From contig NC_135358.1 of the NCBI RefSeq assembly GCF_051622035.1, positions 9,651,001 to 9,715,000 on the forward strand: a stretch of DNA of 64,000 bases, written 5' to 3'. Positions 1-12,015 of this stretch are shown one piece after another (positions within the stretch are counted from its first letter, which is position 1; each line of letters opens with the position of its first letter). Position numbers and translations under genes: made by a program. The stretch comes from Arctopsyche grandis. Lineage: Eukaryota > Arthropoda > Insecta > Trichoptera > Hydropsychidae. The notes under the pieces were generated by a model. The model made no database searches, was not told the origin of the DNA, and was given only the letters and a program-made list of their open reading frames with translations.

Positions 1-2094
1 ATTTTAATTACTTTGTGCGTAAAATTATATGTTCGTGTTAAAAACAAAAAGAAATAAATAAATGTATGAAATTAGCATAAGCAAGTACATGTTCAATTAA
101 TTTAATTTTCTGTCGGATCCAACGATTTCCTTATGTGCAATTTTCTTCGTTCCGTACCCAATTAAGAGGTAAATAAAGTGACTTGATTTAGTATAGTAGG
201 GATTGTGTATTTCCGCAAATAACTACAGTAGAAAGAAGTTTTCCGATTCCTTTTGGTAATAAAAACTTGTATTTTTATTGTATCCACCCAAGTCGGAAAA
301 TTTCTTTCATTTATATTTCGTTTCATTTTTATCACGTGCCATTACTTCCTTTATAAATTACACAATAATTTTTCAAAGCGAAATAAAATCTACACGACAA
401 ATTATATCCAGAGCAAAACGTTTTCACAATTTAAAATTTCTTAAATACGGAAAACACTATACAGGAATCTGTCTTTCACGTCTTGTTTTCGTTTCTCGTG
501 TAAGAACTTAACCGAATAACCTTCGTATGCGGTGCATTTATCTCGGAAGGTTGACTGGATTGTTTCATTAGTATATGAACCGGATTAAATTGAATGGGAA
601 TACGTAACTGTTAATGCGTCATTTTGAAATCACTTCTATCACTGTCACTGAAATCACGCTCTACTTTTTATCATTCGATGAACGTATTATTTTCTCTGAA
701 TACATATGTGATTTTTGTCAGCTGCATTCATATGTATATAGACGTAAGAGGCTCTTAGCTGTTTGTAAGTACATAGTTTCTTAAAAAGGTCACACAGATC
801 TTAAATTACGATAGTTCTTAACCTTTAAGATACTATTGCCCTTCGAATTAATCAATAAAGGCGAGAGACATTTAAATGCAAATTTTTACGACTAAATTTC
901 AATTGTATTTTTAGCTGTCTACATTCATACGTATGTTCTCAATCTTCTTGATTGAACAATGCACGTCAAATTTCAAATTGATGAAAAACTCTCATATATT
1001 ATGTTATACGTACTAACGTCTTTTATTAGTATTTTTTTTAAACATATAAACACACCTATTATGTACATATTTGGATTGGATTGATTTTGTTGACCTTTCA
1101 GCTATCGTCTGGCTGGCTAGATGCCCGATGAACTCTTGTTTACTTGTGTTGATTCTTTTAGAAATTGCCAAATTCAACCGATATAAATCTGTGTTTGTTG
1201 TTGCACGAATTCCCAGTTAAAATTTTGACGTTAGCGGTCTTTTCATCTCTAATTCCAATTAATGTCGTCGCGCGTTTAATGGACGCTTCTGCACGCACAA
1301 TGGGCAAATGCTGTCAATGAAGATAGATAGATGCACAATGCGCTGTTGCTTTTAAGTACTTTTCTTCGCGTATTATATTTAGGACAAGGCTTCGTTTGGT
1401 ATTATAAATTGAAAGTATCGATTGGTTGTATATTAATATACATATAGCTAGTGTCTGTTATTAGGACGGGGAACGTTTTTCAGTTTGCGTGTCATAAAAT
1501 GATTGGACTCCGCAGAGGTCGGAGTGTCAAAAGAAATAGCGGAAATTGAAGATGCTGTCGGTATACTGTGGATATGTATGTTTGTATTATATTTATGATA
1601 TTTCATAAATTTGGTCTTGACTTGATTTGAAATATTCTGTGGGCTTTGTGGGCCACTCGGGACACGCGTTCTATAGGTTCGTTATCCGTTCTATAGCATA
1701 CCGATGGGATATATACCACATATGTATGTATGTACTTATAAATTATTAAATGTACCTACATTTTGTATAGCTTCAGAATTCGGAATATGATGTGACAGAA
1801 CTTAATCGGTTTTGCACAATGGTTATTGTGTTGAATTTATCTTTCGACAGGTCCAGAGTTCAGATCCTACATACATACATACATATATGTATAGTTAATA
1901 TAGGATTTTCGCTTGAAGAATTTCTATGTTTAACAATAATAGGATAGTATTGAGATATAATATTACCTTAGGATTTATCGATTTTTCATTTTTATTTATT
2001 TAATTTTATATAAATTTATTTTTTACAATGATGCCAATAAGGGTTGCCACCGAGCTACACCTATGGTATTAAACTTGTATGTACATATATACAT
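1..2094. other. AT-rich non-coding stretch
   Basis: No supportable gene is seen on either strand. Open frames are short and low in complexity. Short TATG/CATA tetranucleotide runs occur (for example near 1722-1735 and 1870-1890). Near 2041-2070 there is a short piece resembling the tRNA-like head of the SINEs found elsewhere in this window. Confidence 0.6.
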
Positions 2095-2370
2095 TTATAG
2101 ATTATAATTTTTGAAATCATATTCAAATAGTGGTGGTAAATAGTAGGTAGGATGGCTTTTGGCAATTTGATAAGAAGCCGTTTCAAATTGGAAAATTGAC
2201 AAACTTTGATAGGAAACGATCGGCTTGGAGTCAAAAATATCGAAGTCTGACAGGCAGCAGCACAGAAATACTCCGGAATAAATTATTTTCAATCAAGGTC
2301 AACCCAGGGCTTGAATCCGGGAACTTCTCGATGGTTAGCATTAACGCAACCACCGAGCTATACTGCTGAC
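2095..2370 (-). mobile_element. tRNA-derived SINE, minus orientation
   Basis: This is one copy of a family seen at least ten times in the window. Read on the minus strand it starts with a tRNA-like head (a 'tagctcggtggttgcgtta' stretch and a box-B-like motif). A body common to the family follows: an 'agtctgac' block, the 'gatcgtttcctatcaaag' block and an 'aaacggctt' block. It ends at 'tttgaatatgatttcaaaaa'. Length is about 275 bp. Clear target-site duplications were not found. It is non-coding. A small tandem repeat of 'aaaattcataccaaaatc' follows at about 2399-2447. Confidence 0.75.
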
Positions 2371-2449
2371 AAGCTACATATATGTAGCTTGTAGCTTTAT
2401 AAAATTCATACCAAAATCAAGCTACATATAAAATTCATACCAAAATCAT

Positions 2450-4165
2450 TGCGCTTTTCTACGTTTCATTTTGTACTTTACAAAGCAAGTTTTTGAGAAT
2501 AATATTTCTTCGAGGCATAGTGGATAGTAAAATGTTTGATATGATAAAGTACATGGCTCAAAATTATATATGCATAAAAGTTGTGGGTTTAAAAAAAAAA
2601 ATCAGATTTTGCGATTTGGTTTTGTTAGGAAAAATCAAGCGATCGCGTAGAAAAACAAATTTTTTTTTTGGCAATTTATAGAACGAATAAATTCATAGAT
2701 ATGAGCTTTCGCGTGTAATGTTCTTATCGCGTCGTAAACAGCTCTTTCGAACAATGTGATTTTTCCCTTTCATCTTCTTTTATGTTCGTATCGTTCATTT
2801 ACAAAGAAAATTTGGCACTTTTACCCGCACATAATGTATTCGCAGTATTGAAAACCATTTTTTTCCTCAAAGTTTCCTTCCTCAATTTATTTTTCTTTCA
2901 CTAGCTTCAATCTTCAGCCTTTAACCTTTTCTCAGCACTCTTGATTAATTCACTTTTTTCCCCTGAAAACTAATGCATTATTTATAAGTCTGCGAACCTA
3001 GGACGCGGTAAACAAAGATCTATGTACTTAAACACAGTCTAATGGATCAAAGCGTCCCATTACTTCCATCATAAATAATTTATTGAACGTGTCGTCTTAA
3101 ACACAATATTAAAGCCCAGTGTGTTTGCTAAAACTGCGACTAATTGATAGTTAGTCGAATTGTACATAAACAGCATTTATATACATGGTTCGTATATGTA
3201 TGTATGTAGGAAATGTATGTGTGTAGTTATGTACTACGGTCGACCTTGTTTCGGAAAATCGTCCGGTCGAAAAGATTACTTTTTGGCTATGTGGACCCGT
3301 AAATAAGTCCACTTTAGTACGTCAGCGTTTACGAGATTCAAGATCTGATCGGTAAAAGAACGAAGCAACCTTCAATTTAGTATTCGACGCGTTGACCTCG
3401 CCCAGGCCTGGGGCAGGGTTAATGCACAAGTTATTCGCATATTATTGTGGTTGATTTGAATATTGGTTCTTTTCCAATATTTCCCTCTTCAGTGACGAGA
3501 TAGAATTCAGATCGTTTGCAAATTTGGTATATTATTGTTGGCTGTGTATCTCTCGTTGACTGTGCCGAGTGTCGTTTCGCCTTGAATGCATATGTCGAAA
3601 ATTTTATTTGACATTGAATCTCGCACAAAGACAATCCTTCCGCGAGATAATTTTTGTATAATAATAAAATATAACATACACTTAGCCTTGGTCTGGTTCG
3701 TTTCAAACATTAGTACATGTCTATGAACCTTTGATAATACAAGACATAATATATGTATGTATATGTAGAAATTAGACTCGTATTATTTTATATGATTATT
3801 TCACGGAAGGGCTCGCTTTGCACAGTTTAAAAATGGGTCAGAGATGAACTTTAAATTGAAGAGGTGATTATCTTAAATTAATCTGGCCGGGTTAGGTACT
3901 CAGAATGCCCGAGGAAAGGTTATCGAAGAGGATTTCATTTTCAGTATTCGTAGACGAAAGTCCTGTGGGGTGACCTAGAAAGGACTGGGAGAAACAAGCT
4001 TTCGGTAGAAACAGATATCTTTGTAATCGTAGGATCTTTGTTAGAATTTAAATATGGTGGCTTATACCTATATACAATTTTGTATGGCGCTAGTCAACAG
4101 CTGCTAGCCTGTTTTTAAGTAATAACAATTAAGAAGGAAATGTCGATGCGGGAAGGATAAAATTT
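2450..4165. other. Non-coding stretch, nothing assigned
   Basis: No gene or RNA recognised. A minus-strand open frame at 3431-3706 has no recognisable motif and overlaps a second unrelated frame. A slightly GC-richer patch at 3235-3420 might be a unique regulatory sequence, but nothing specific supports that. Confidence 0.5.
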
Positions 4166-4168
4166 AGC

Positions 4169-4435
4169 CAGTAGCATAGCTCTAGGTGGTATCGTTAAGG
4201 CTAACCACCGAGAGGCTCCCAGGTTCAAGCCCCGGGCTAACCTCGATTGAAAATAATTTATTCCGAAGTATTTATGCAGTGCTGCTAGTCAGACTTGGAT
4301 ATTTGTTACTTCAAGTCAATCTTTTCCTATCATAGTTTGCCCATTTATCTGATTTCAAATTTGCACAACTATTTTACCCACTATGTAACCACTATTTAGG
4401 TATAATTTCAAAAATATAATTTATACATTACATAA
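4169..4435 (+). mobile_element. tRNA-derived SINE, plus orientation
   Basis: The head 'agcatagctctaggtggt' and the box-B-like 'ggttcaagcccc' at 4213-4224 mark the tRNA-like part. The family body follows: 'agtcagacttggatattt', 'tttcctatcatagtttgc', and the terminal 'aatttcaaaaatataattta'. It is the same family as the minus-strand copy at 2095-2370 and has diverged by point changes and small deletions. Confidence 0.75.
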
Positions 4436-4439
4436 TAAT

Positions 4440-7430
4440 ACCATAGGTGTCGTTCAGGGTTTTATAACTAGGTATAGACAAGGATGCGAGAAGACATTAT
4501 CTAGAAATTCGTAAGTCAAAAAATGAAAATGGTGACCTTACTATTTATGTATATATGTATGTTTGTATGTTTATATGTACATATAGTATGTATGAATGGG
4601 TTGAATTTCATCTAGTTTTATGGCAATGTCATTCATTCATATCTCAAATGGTGCAATAACCAATGAAAGACCTATAAATAGTATAGGTATTTATCGGAAT
4701 AAGAAGGTTGCAGATTTGTTCTAAGAATGTTATATGGGCTATCAGCGCATGTATGTATATATGTATGTAAACTTGAAGGGCTTCCTTGTTGGTTTAGTTT
4801 TGATTGCAAAAGTGTTTTACTTCATAGTAAGTAAGTACTTCCACTTTCAAGTAATAACAACCATGTGTATATGTAATTTTGATTACATAAATATGCAATT
4901 ATGATTTTCACTTCTAATAATATCGGCATGCATGATATAATACAAAAGGCAATATCTTCAGAAATAGAAGTCTTGGCAAAGTAATGAGTTGGCAATTTCC
5001 ATATGGGAAAATTATAGAGAACTGTCGATTGCATGTATTATATGATATTACTGAAATATGCACTGTAAGCAGAAATTTCAGTCGCAACACAAAATTGCTA
5101 ATATCATGTTACCTCAATGACGCAAATAAAAATAAATAAATAATACACTGCTACAATATTTATTGGAGAATGGCTTACATTGTACCTATAGCTACATATG
5201 ACGTATCAAAACACATCGTTTGTAATGTAATTACATATAATACGTTACTTTTGATTTAAACGGAATTTCATTGGCGTTTTATAGCTTCATGATTTTTAAT
5301 TATTTATATGAAATAGTTTGAATTATTACCGTAGACTTGATATAAACTCGAAATACTATTTTTGGATTTTAATAGTAAATTCATTGCTTTGAAGTTTCCG
5401 AAAAGTTTAATTATGTCAGTTTTTGTTAGTGATTAGGAAAGTGTCGACCAATCGAGTTTAGATAAACTGCATTTCGCTGAACTAGTGGGTGGTATTGCAT
5501 AGGAATGTTATACATCAGATCAGATCTCTTGTTACACTGACATGTTTACAAGAGATGTGATCTTATTTTCTCGCTTATTTTATTTGCGAGTAGGATCACA
5601 TCTATCGGAAAATTGATGTTGATAAATCCAATTAACTTCTGCACTATTTTTTTCAACGCATTTTATTTTCATTCATATCTATTACTTTGCTAGATTAATG
5701 CTTTGTCACGTTGTTTGAGTAAAATGTAATATCAATTTGCAAGAGGTATTGTTTGTTTTGTTCGATGACAGTTTTAATAAATGATTGGCGTTAGCACGTA
5801 TTTATCTCGACAACGAGTTGAATGCACCGTATATGTACGTACAAATATGCGAAGCACAAAATTGAATTTGAATTCAATTTGCATCGTACGCATTGAAAAA
5901 TAGCTCTGAATTAAAATTTATTTTTAGATAAAAATGAAACAAATTGATGCACAAAAGGTTATCGCTTAAATTTAGACGAATCGACGCGTTCTATTGGAGC
6001 GTTCGTTTATAAAAATGGTCTGATGAGATGCATTTTTTTCGTTTGATATTTATATGTGGGCAACTCTTTGAAAAAATAGTGGTTCTAAAGTGCATTGTCT
6101 AGGCGAGAATATGGCGTTGTGTTTCTAATGTATGATAATGCATTCACTGACGGATATGTCCACTTGGCGTCGCTTTGGGAAGGAGGACAAACTAATCGAA
6201 CCAGACATTTTCAAGTGAAATGCCATAAGTATAATAATATTGGAGTATATGTATTATTATTGTCGTTGGTCATTTAAAAGACAATCAATTATAATGGTTT
6301 ACAGTAGATAAATCGTTTGATTGATTGATTTATGGAGTGCATTATATAATATTATAGTTGGGATCGATTTAATGGAGGTTATCTGTTTACCTACATAATA
6401 ATAGTTTTTCAGAATTTTTACATCGTTCATTTGGTTTGTGAATAAATTCTACTAGTTTATACTTTTATGGTAGTGATTCGTTAGCGTTGAAATGTAATAT
6501 AATGTGAACGACGTTATATATTATACACACGCCTTGATTGAAGATTAGATTACTGACGACGTTGCAAGTTGTTGGTGTTGTTGATTTTCTGACCACCTTA
6601 ATGCCGGTAAAATAAACAGTTGATGAATAAATAAGTTTTCAAATAATAAAAAAAGGAAACAAATATTGATTCACGTTTTTGTTATATTTATGTAAATAAA
6701 ACGGATGACTGAATTTGTGTCGCGTATTTGGGCCACACGGAGTCATCAAGTGCTAACATTTGTATTTATTTGCCGAATGACATTTCTTATAAGTCGTATT
6801 GCTTATTGTGTGAAGAAGATTTTTCAATATGTTGTAACTTATTACTCAAAGCTCATGTGAATTTAGTCGGAAAAATTGTACTGTGTGTATGTATAATATG
6901 TGTATTTACAACCGGGGAAAAATGTATCAGACCACTTGTAAAGAATGCTTTTGACTGAAAATATTGGGTATTTGAAATAATAAATTATTATTATTAAATA
7001 ATAATAATTTCAATAAAGAGAAATTATGGTTAAACAATAGAGGAATTCCTTGTAAGATTCAATGCAAGTAGAGGCTGTTTCAAATATTCGTGTATTTTCG
7101 GTTAAAATCATTTTTTACAAGTGGTCTAATATATTTGTCCACGGCTGTATATGGGTTGGGAAGATTCGGGAAAATCGTTTTTATTACTTTTTTCTTATTC
7201 TTTCAGATTATATGATATGTTACAATTTCATATCAATAACTAGGGATGCTATTGAAAGGTTGATTAGATTTATAATCTTAATATGTAATATGTAAAAGGC
7301 AATATTCAGATAAGTAGGTAAGCCATTTTTTATTTATGCAATAATGAATATACGTATGTATGTATGTATGCATAGGTTGAAAGATACATAATATACAATT
7401 GCGTAAGATAAAATATTTATTTATGATAAT
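4440..7430. other. AT-rich non-coding stretch with TATG/CATA runs
   Basis: No coding region recognised. Tetranucleotide runs lie near 4550-4590 and 4750-4770. An 11-bp inverted pair around 5522-5560 (AGATCTCTTGT and ACAAGAGATGT) could fold into a hairpin but is not linked to any element. AT-only palindromes lie at 6975-7015. Short open frames at 6095, 6728 and 7062 show no known motif. Confidence 0.5.
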
Positions 7431-7432
7431 TT

Positions 7433-7913
7433 TATATTCAATTTACTCAGATAGATATTTGATTACGTTCATTGTAGTGCATGAATAACAAAATAATTGT
7501 ATAAATATGGCAAATGACGAATACTTACCCAATTTGTATGTAATTCATACAAAACAAAAAAATTATATGTAATTTTCTTCAAATTGTTTGCTTTGGAATT
7601 ATTATATTTCATTTGATTTATACTATATATAAAAACGGACTGTCGCTAAATATATATATTTGTATATTTGTATATATTCAATTTAAACAGATAGATATTT
7701 GATTACGTTCATTGTAGTGCATGAATAACAAAATAATTGTATAAATATGGCAAATGACGAATACTTACCCAATTTGTATGTAATTCATACAAAACAAAAA
7801 AAATATATGTAATTTTCTTCAAATTGTTTGCTTTGGAATTATTATATTTTATTTGATTTATACTATATATAAAAACGGACTGTCGCTAAATATATATATT
7901 TGTATATTTGTAT
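7433..7913. repeat. Two-copy 240-bp tandem duplication
   Basis: Positions 7433-7672 and 7673-7913 are nearly identical with a period of exactly 240 bp. Only a few differences are visible: 'actcag' against 'aaacag', a change in an A-run near 7557/7797, and 'tttcatttg' against 'tttatttg'. Each copy contains 'aaaaacggactgtcgctaaa', which resembles the 5' ends of the Helitron-like repeats elsewhere in the window. The high identity suggests a recent duplication or an assembly artefact. Confidence 0.9.
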
Positions 7914-7989
7914 GTGACGGACGATCAACCATCAACCAGTATGGGGAACAATTTTTTTTTTTCATTTTTTTCATATTTTTCGGTTTTTT

Positions 7990-8219
7990 TAATATTTTTC
8001 GAATTCAACGCGCTCTGCGCGCGCACATTAATACGGGAGGAAAAGCCTGTTCCTCTTGTTCCTGTTGTATCCTGCTCGCGCAAATTAAGTGAGTATGTAC
8101 CGTTTACCATGCTCCCTTTTTTTTTTGATCTTTCGACTTAAGATCTTTCGATTTTCGATCTTTGCCTTCCGATATTTGCGTTTTCTGTAATTTCAAATTC
8201 TGTCTCGTCACGTAGACCC
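7990..8219 (+). mobile_element. Partial chimeric Mutator-like element carrying hAT MITE sequence
   Basis: This segment matches the right part of the element at 56578-57281. It shares the hAT-MITE-derived stretch ('cctgttcctcttgttcctgt', then 'tatcctgctcgcgcaaatta') and the same terminal sequence ('atctttcgacttaagatc', 'gatctttgccttccgatatt'), ending near 'cacgtagaccc'. The same junction between the two components in both places shows that the chimera moved as one unit. The left terminus is not clear. No coding potential. Confidence 0.7.
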
Positions 8220-8379
8220 GTATATAATATGTATGTATGTCTTTATTCGCATATGCATAATAGCCGATTTATTTTTAACGAACTGTTTAATCTTACAATA
8301 ATATAAATTGAATATTATTATGTTGAATAATCTAACAATTATTCAACATGAAAATTTTTATTTTTATCGTTTAATGTTT

Positions 8380-8580
8380 AACTCAAACAACTGAAACGTA
8401 CATACATACATATGTTTGTATGTAGACCTATGCACATACATACATATGTATACATATATACGAAATGCGAAATGTGAAAATTAAAAGTACAGCGTTTAAA
8501 TGTACATATATTATATATACATATGTATAATAAATGTACATTTATGTATATATGTATGTATATATGTATGTACATAGGTT
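8380..8580. repeat. Dense TATG/CATA tetranucleotide cluster
   Basis: About 200 bp made largely of ATGTATGTA/TACATACAT units in alternating orientation, giving many perfect short palindromes. Open frames here translate to repeats of Tyr, Ile, His and Val and are artefacts. The region around it (8220-8380 and 8580-9990) holds no recognised gene. Confidence 0.8.
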
Positions 8581-9989
8581 TACGAAATTAAATCAACGTT
8601 GAATTCGAAGAAAAGGTTTTTCCCAAGCATCTCGGAAATACTCTCTCCCTAGAGTGGGCTGTCGGAATAACGTTTCTAAATTTGGACAGGGCGTTACCTA
8701 GAAATAGGCTTTGCACATTATTTAGATCTCTTCCCCTCATCGTGGGCTTTCTCATGTATTATTTATCTGTACGTTTTGTTTGGCTACGCAACTGCGGCGC
8801 GTTTCGACAACATGATTATTTTAAGTGTCAGAATTCGCATTGAAATTCAACATATTTACAGGTGTGATATTTTGCAGCCATCTCATTCTGTCGCCGATGT
8901 ATTATTAATACATACATATAAATAATGGTCACAGACGGCACTGTCCGGATTTGGTGCAAATCATTTTACCAATATAATACAAAATTTATTTCCTAACGAT
9001 GACATTTAGTTGAAAAATATCACACCCATTACTTTCTCTTTATCGTTTTGATATATGTATTTTTAAATATTACACTTTTCAAAGAATTAAAAATCTTTGT
9101 CTTAACATACTAGTGTGAAAGAGTATCTCGTAGTCATATCGAAAGACAAATCTTTCAATTTCGGTTTCGGATAAATTTTTTTTTGTCAAATTCGATTTTG
9201 TAATTAATCATAATGCTCATTGCCAAGATGGTATTGCGATTTAGTAGTTTTTTATTTATTTTATTGTTATGAAAATAATTTTGGTTGATAGTATTAAGTT
9301 TTTTTAAGTTCAGCCATTATTTAATATTATTTCGAGTTCTTGAAATATCTGTAGCAACCATCACAACTAGAATCTCTCGTATTATGTTGTGAACAAAAGG
9401 GGTATTTTTTGGCAGATAAGTTGCTATTTGCCCAGAAAAAGCTAATTTATATTGTTAGATATTTGTCTGCAGTCGAATACCAAGTCCATCTTCATTGCTC
9501 ACATTATTGAAGTCGTACCGTAGTGATATACATATATAAATATGTATGCATATGTTACCGTCAAGGTGTATTACCAGTTGTAATATATTTTATCGGGCCT
9601 TTTAGATAATTCATATTTGAACAGAAATTAACTAGCAAATACACATAAATTATATTTCCACAAACGAAAATACAGTTTCACCGGTGCTTGATATTTATCA
9701 TATACATATTACATTGACAGTTAAGTTTAGACAGTTCAGATTTTTTCACAGAATGCTTTAGGGTTTAACAATGCGTTAATATTACTTAGTATTACGAACG
9801 ATAGAAAATATTTTCATATTACGATAACCCTAAGAATATGTTAAAAAAAGGTGACTTTCCGACAGAAATTACTATGCATGTGATGTTTTCATGAAAAGCA
9901 GTACTGTGAATAAAAACATAAAAATCAGGTCGCATTGAAAGTCTATCCACTTGAGTTAACGGGTTAAGACTTCACAAGTGTTGAGGGGT

Positions 9990-10680
9990 TTCCAATGTCG
10001 ATGTGAGAGACGCAGCAGTCGTGGTAGAGGTAGTTTACTGTTCTTGACCCGTCGGCCTGTCAGTTCAGAATGAAGCACGGATAAAAACCGCCGAATATGT
10101 ATACCCATCGGGTACTCCCCACACAGAGAGATCATTGGTCGATGGGTCGCGAGACCTTATTGGTTGTTGTATACGGCTCGTTTATACGCTGAGGCCTTTT
10201 GACCCGACCGCGAGATCAGGTGATCAGTGGTTGACGAGCACCAATCATCCAATCTCTACGCAACATTATTATTTATTAAAATAATGTTTAAAATGAAAAT
10301 ATCCACCCGAAACATCTTCTTAATAATCACATATTGGTTGATTTTGACCCGCATCCATAGAATGTTGCCGACGCCTGATGTATAGTTTAAAACCTTCGCA
10401 GCATAATTTACAATATGCTGAATAAAATCACGTCAATATCGGTTGAATCTTTAACGATTTTTAAGAGGACAGTCGGACGCTTTTTATTATACATATATTG
10501 ATATTAAATTCAACTGAATTATTCATTGTTCATTCGTACGATTTTCAGTCATGTCGTTGTGTTCCACTTAGAGCGTGATGTCTGGACCATTGTTCGATGT
10601 CTGATGCTAGTTGTTGTCGTCGCATTTTCTTGCAGTGTGTCATGCATACTTTTCTGCACGTTGCATACTGGTTTTCGTGG
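9990..10680 (+). promoter_or_regulatory. Candidate distal promoter and first non-coding exon
   Basis: This GC-richer, apparently unique stretch differs from its AT-rich surroundings. It has four CCAAT boxes within 120 bp (inverted at 10134-10138 and 10159-10163; direct at 10241-10245 and 10249-10253). An arthropod-type initiator TCAGTC lies at 10545-10550. A strong splice-donor-like GTAAGT starts at 10680. One reading is an untranslated first exon of about 135 bp that splices far downstream, possibly to the E2 gene 5' UTR near 47291. This is inference. An enhancer or an unrelated non-coding transcript fits as well. Confidence 0.3.
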
Positions 10681-11029
10681 TAAGTGCACTCTCGATGCTG
10701 GAAGGCTCTTCTCCCGAGACTATTTTTAGCCGCGTAAAGTCGTCGAACCGACTTTACGGCACTCGGCCACGATTCACCATTGTGCCAAGGTTTGTACATG
10801 GTGCAACGTTGCACAAAAAGTGCACTGAAAAGCCTCGCGAGTGCTCACTTAAAGCTCTCGCTTCCGCAAGCTGAAAGTTGAGCGAGTGTGCGTAATGATG
10901 ACGCGGGTGCATCGAGTTGAAAACTATAATATGTATGTATGTATGTACATATGTACATATGTATGTAGCTACCGTTCAGTGAGATGTGGAAAGTTTATTT
11001 TTTGTTTAGAAGTAGGTAATTGTAAACCA

Positions 11030-11260
11030 TCTCACGTACATAGAAGTGGTTGATGAATATTCATATTTAGGTCAGGTTGTTAGTATGAGTGGATGTCTAG
11101 AAGAGGAATAATGAAAGCTTTTTGCTGGCAATGATACTTATGTATATGATGATGTAAACGAAAGAGCGCCATGTAAAATTTATGGAAAAATGTTTGAAAT
11201 ACATAATGAGAAAAGATTAAAAGTGTTGAGAGATGCGTTAAAAGGTGGCTTGTGCAGTGG
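11030..11260 (+). pseudogene. Degenerate RTE-like LINE reverse transcriptase fragment
   Basis: Translation gives a broken reading that includes DEYSYLGQVVSMSGCLEEE. This resembles the segment after the catalytic core in RTE-like LINE reverse transcriptases, where a 'YLGQ' motif is followed by an acidic run. Two stop codons follow immediately and later matches (VYDDVNER) are in pieces, so it is dead. Two other fragments of a similar LINE lie at 22372-22620 (minus) and 45860-46215 (plus). Confidence 0.6.
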
Positions 11261-11475
11261 AGAGGGAACAGAAATTCATTTTGGTTTCATTAGATTTTGC
11301 AGGACTGCTTATCGATAGAAATTTACTAGTGTTCAACAATGACCAAGGTTGTTGCTGAATATTTAAAATACCTAAATTTCGTATTGTATTAATATCTTAA
11401 GTTTTAGAGCAATCAATTTGTTTTAATGGTATTAAATCCCGAATTGTTCTTTTAAAATCATGTTTATTTTATAAA

Positions 11476-12015
11476 ACTAGCAGCACAGATCAGTGGTTAG
11501 CGTGTTGTGCTTTCAACGGTTCAGTGACTATCCCGCACAAGGTAATCTCGCACATGCCACTAAAATCTCGATCACGGAACATCGAACACCCGAAAATTGC
11601 ATCGATCGAGAGTTACCCACGCGAACTATCATACTTACGAGAACTCAAGTGCTGGATATTCCGTATTCGCGATTTTTGTGGCAACGATTGTCGTGTGCGT
11701 GATTACTGTTTACCGCTTTCAACTGAGTGGTCTGCAGGTCATACCTCGGATATGTGACTCCGGGTCGATCGTATCCTATCAGAGTTTACCAATTGATCTG
11801 ATTTTATTTGAAACGGTTCCGAAAAATTGGCAACCTTGTCTCATTTCTCACGAAATTCAAGTTTTCAGCATCTTGAATTTGCTGATTTATAAAATGCTGC
11901 AAAAATCTTTGTCAAATTTATTCATAGATGCCTTTGTGATGCTCTGTGAAATTGCTATATAAATTGTTTATCGATTTTTATAAGGTCCTTTTGGGTTTAA
12001 CTGTTAGGCCTTATG
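11476..12015 (+). mobile_element. tRNA-derived SINE split by a Mutator-like MITE
   Basis: The head 'agatcagtggttagcgtg' lies at 11488-11505. The SINE is interrupted at 11518-11714 and resumes with 'tgagtggtctgcaggtca', 'gactccgggtcgatcgtat' and 'aaacggttccgaaaaattgg'. It runs through 'agcatcttgaatttgct' to a terminal 'gggtttaactgttaggcc'. The same longer tail occurs in the copy at 39225-39510. A 121-codon open frame across the right half is a chance frame. Confidence 0.8.
11518..11714 (+). mobile_element. Mutator-like MITE with 9-bp target duplication
   Basis: The element starts GGTTCAGTGACTA and ends GTTTACC, and is flanked on both sides by a perfect 9-bp duplication, GCTTTCAAC (11509-11517 and 11715-11723). 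Mutator-like elements typically duplicate 9 bp. The interior ('cactaaaatctcgatca', 'gaactatcatacttacga') matches the copies at 27309, 51146 and 59970. It sits inside a SINE and is therefore younger than it. Length is 197 bp and it does not code for protein. Confidence 0.85.

Noticed and set aside
11597..11962. 121-codon plus-strand open frame
   Set aside because: It runs from a Mutator-like MITE into a SINE, both non-coding repeats.
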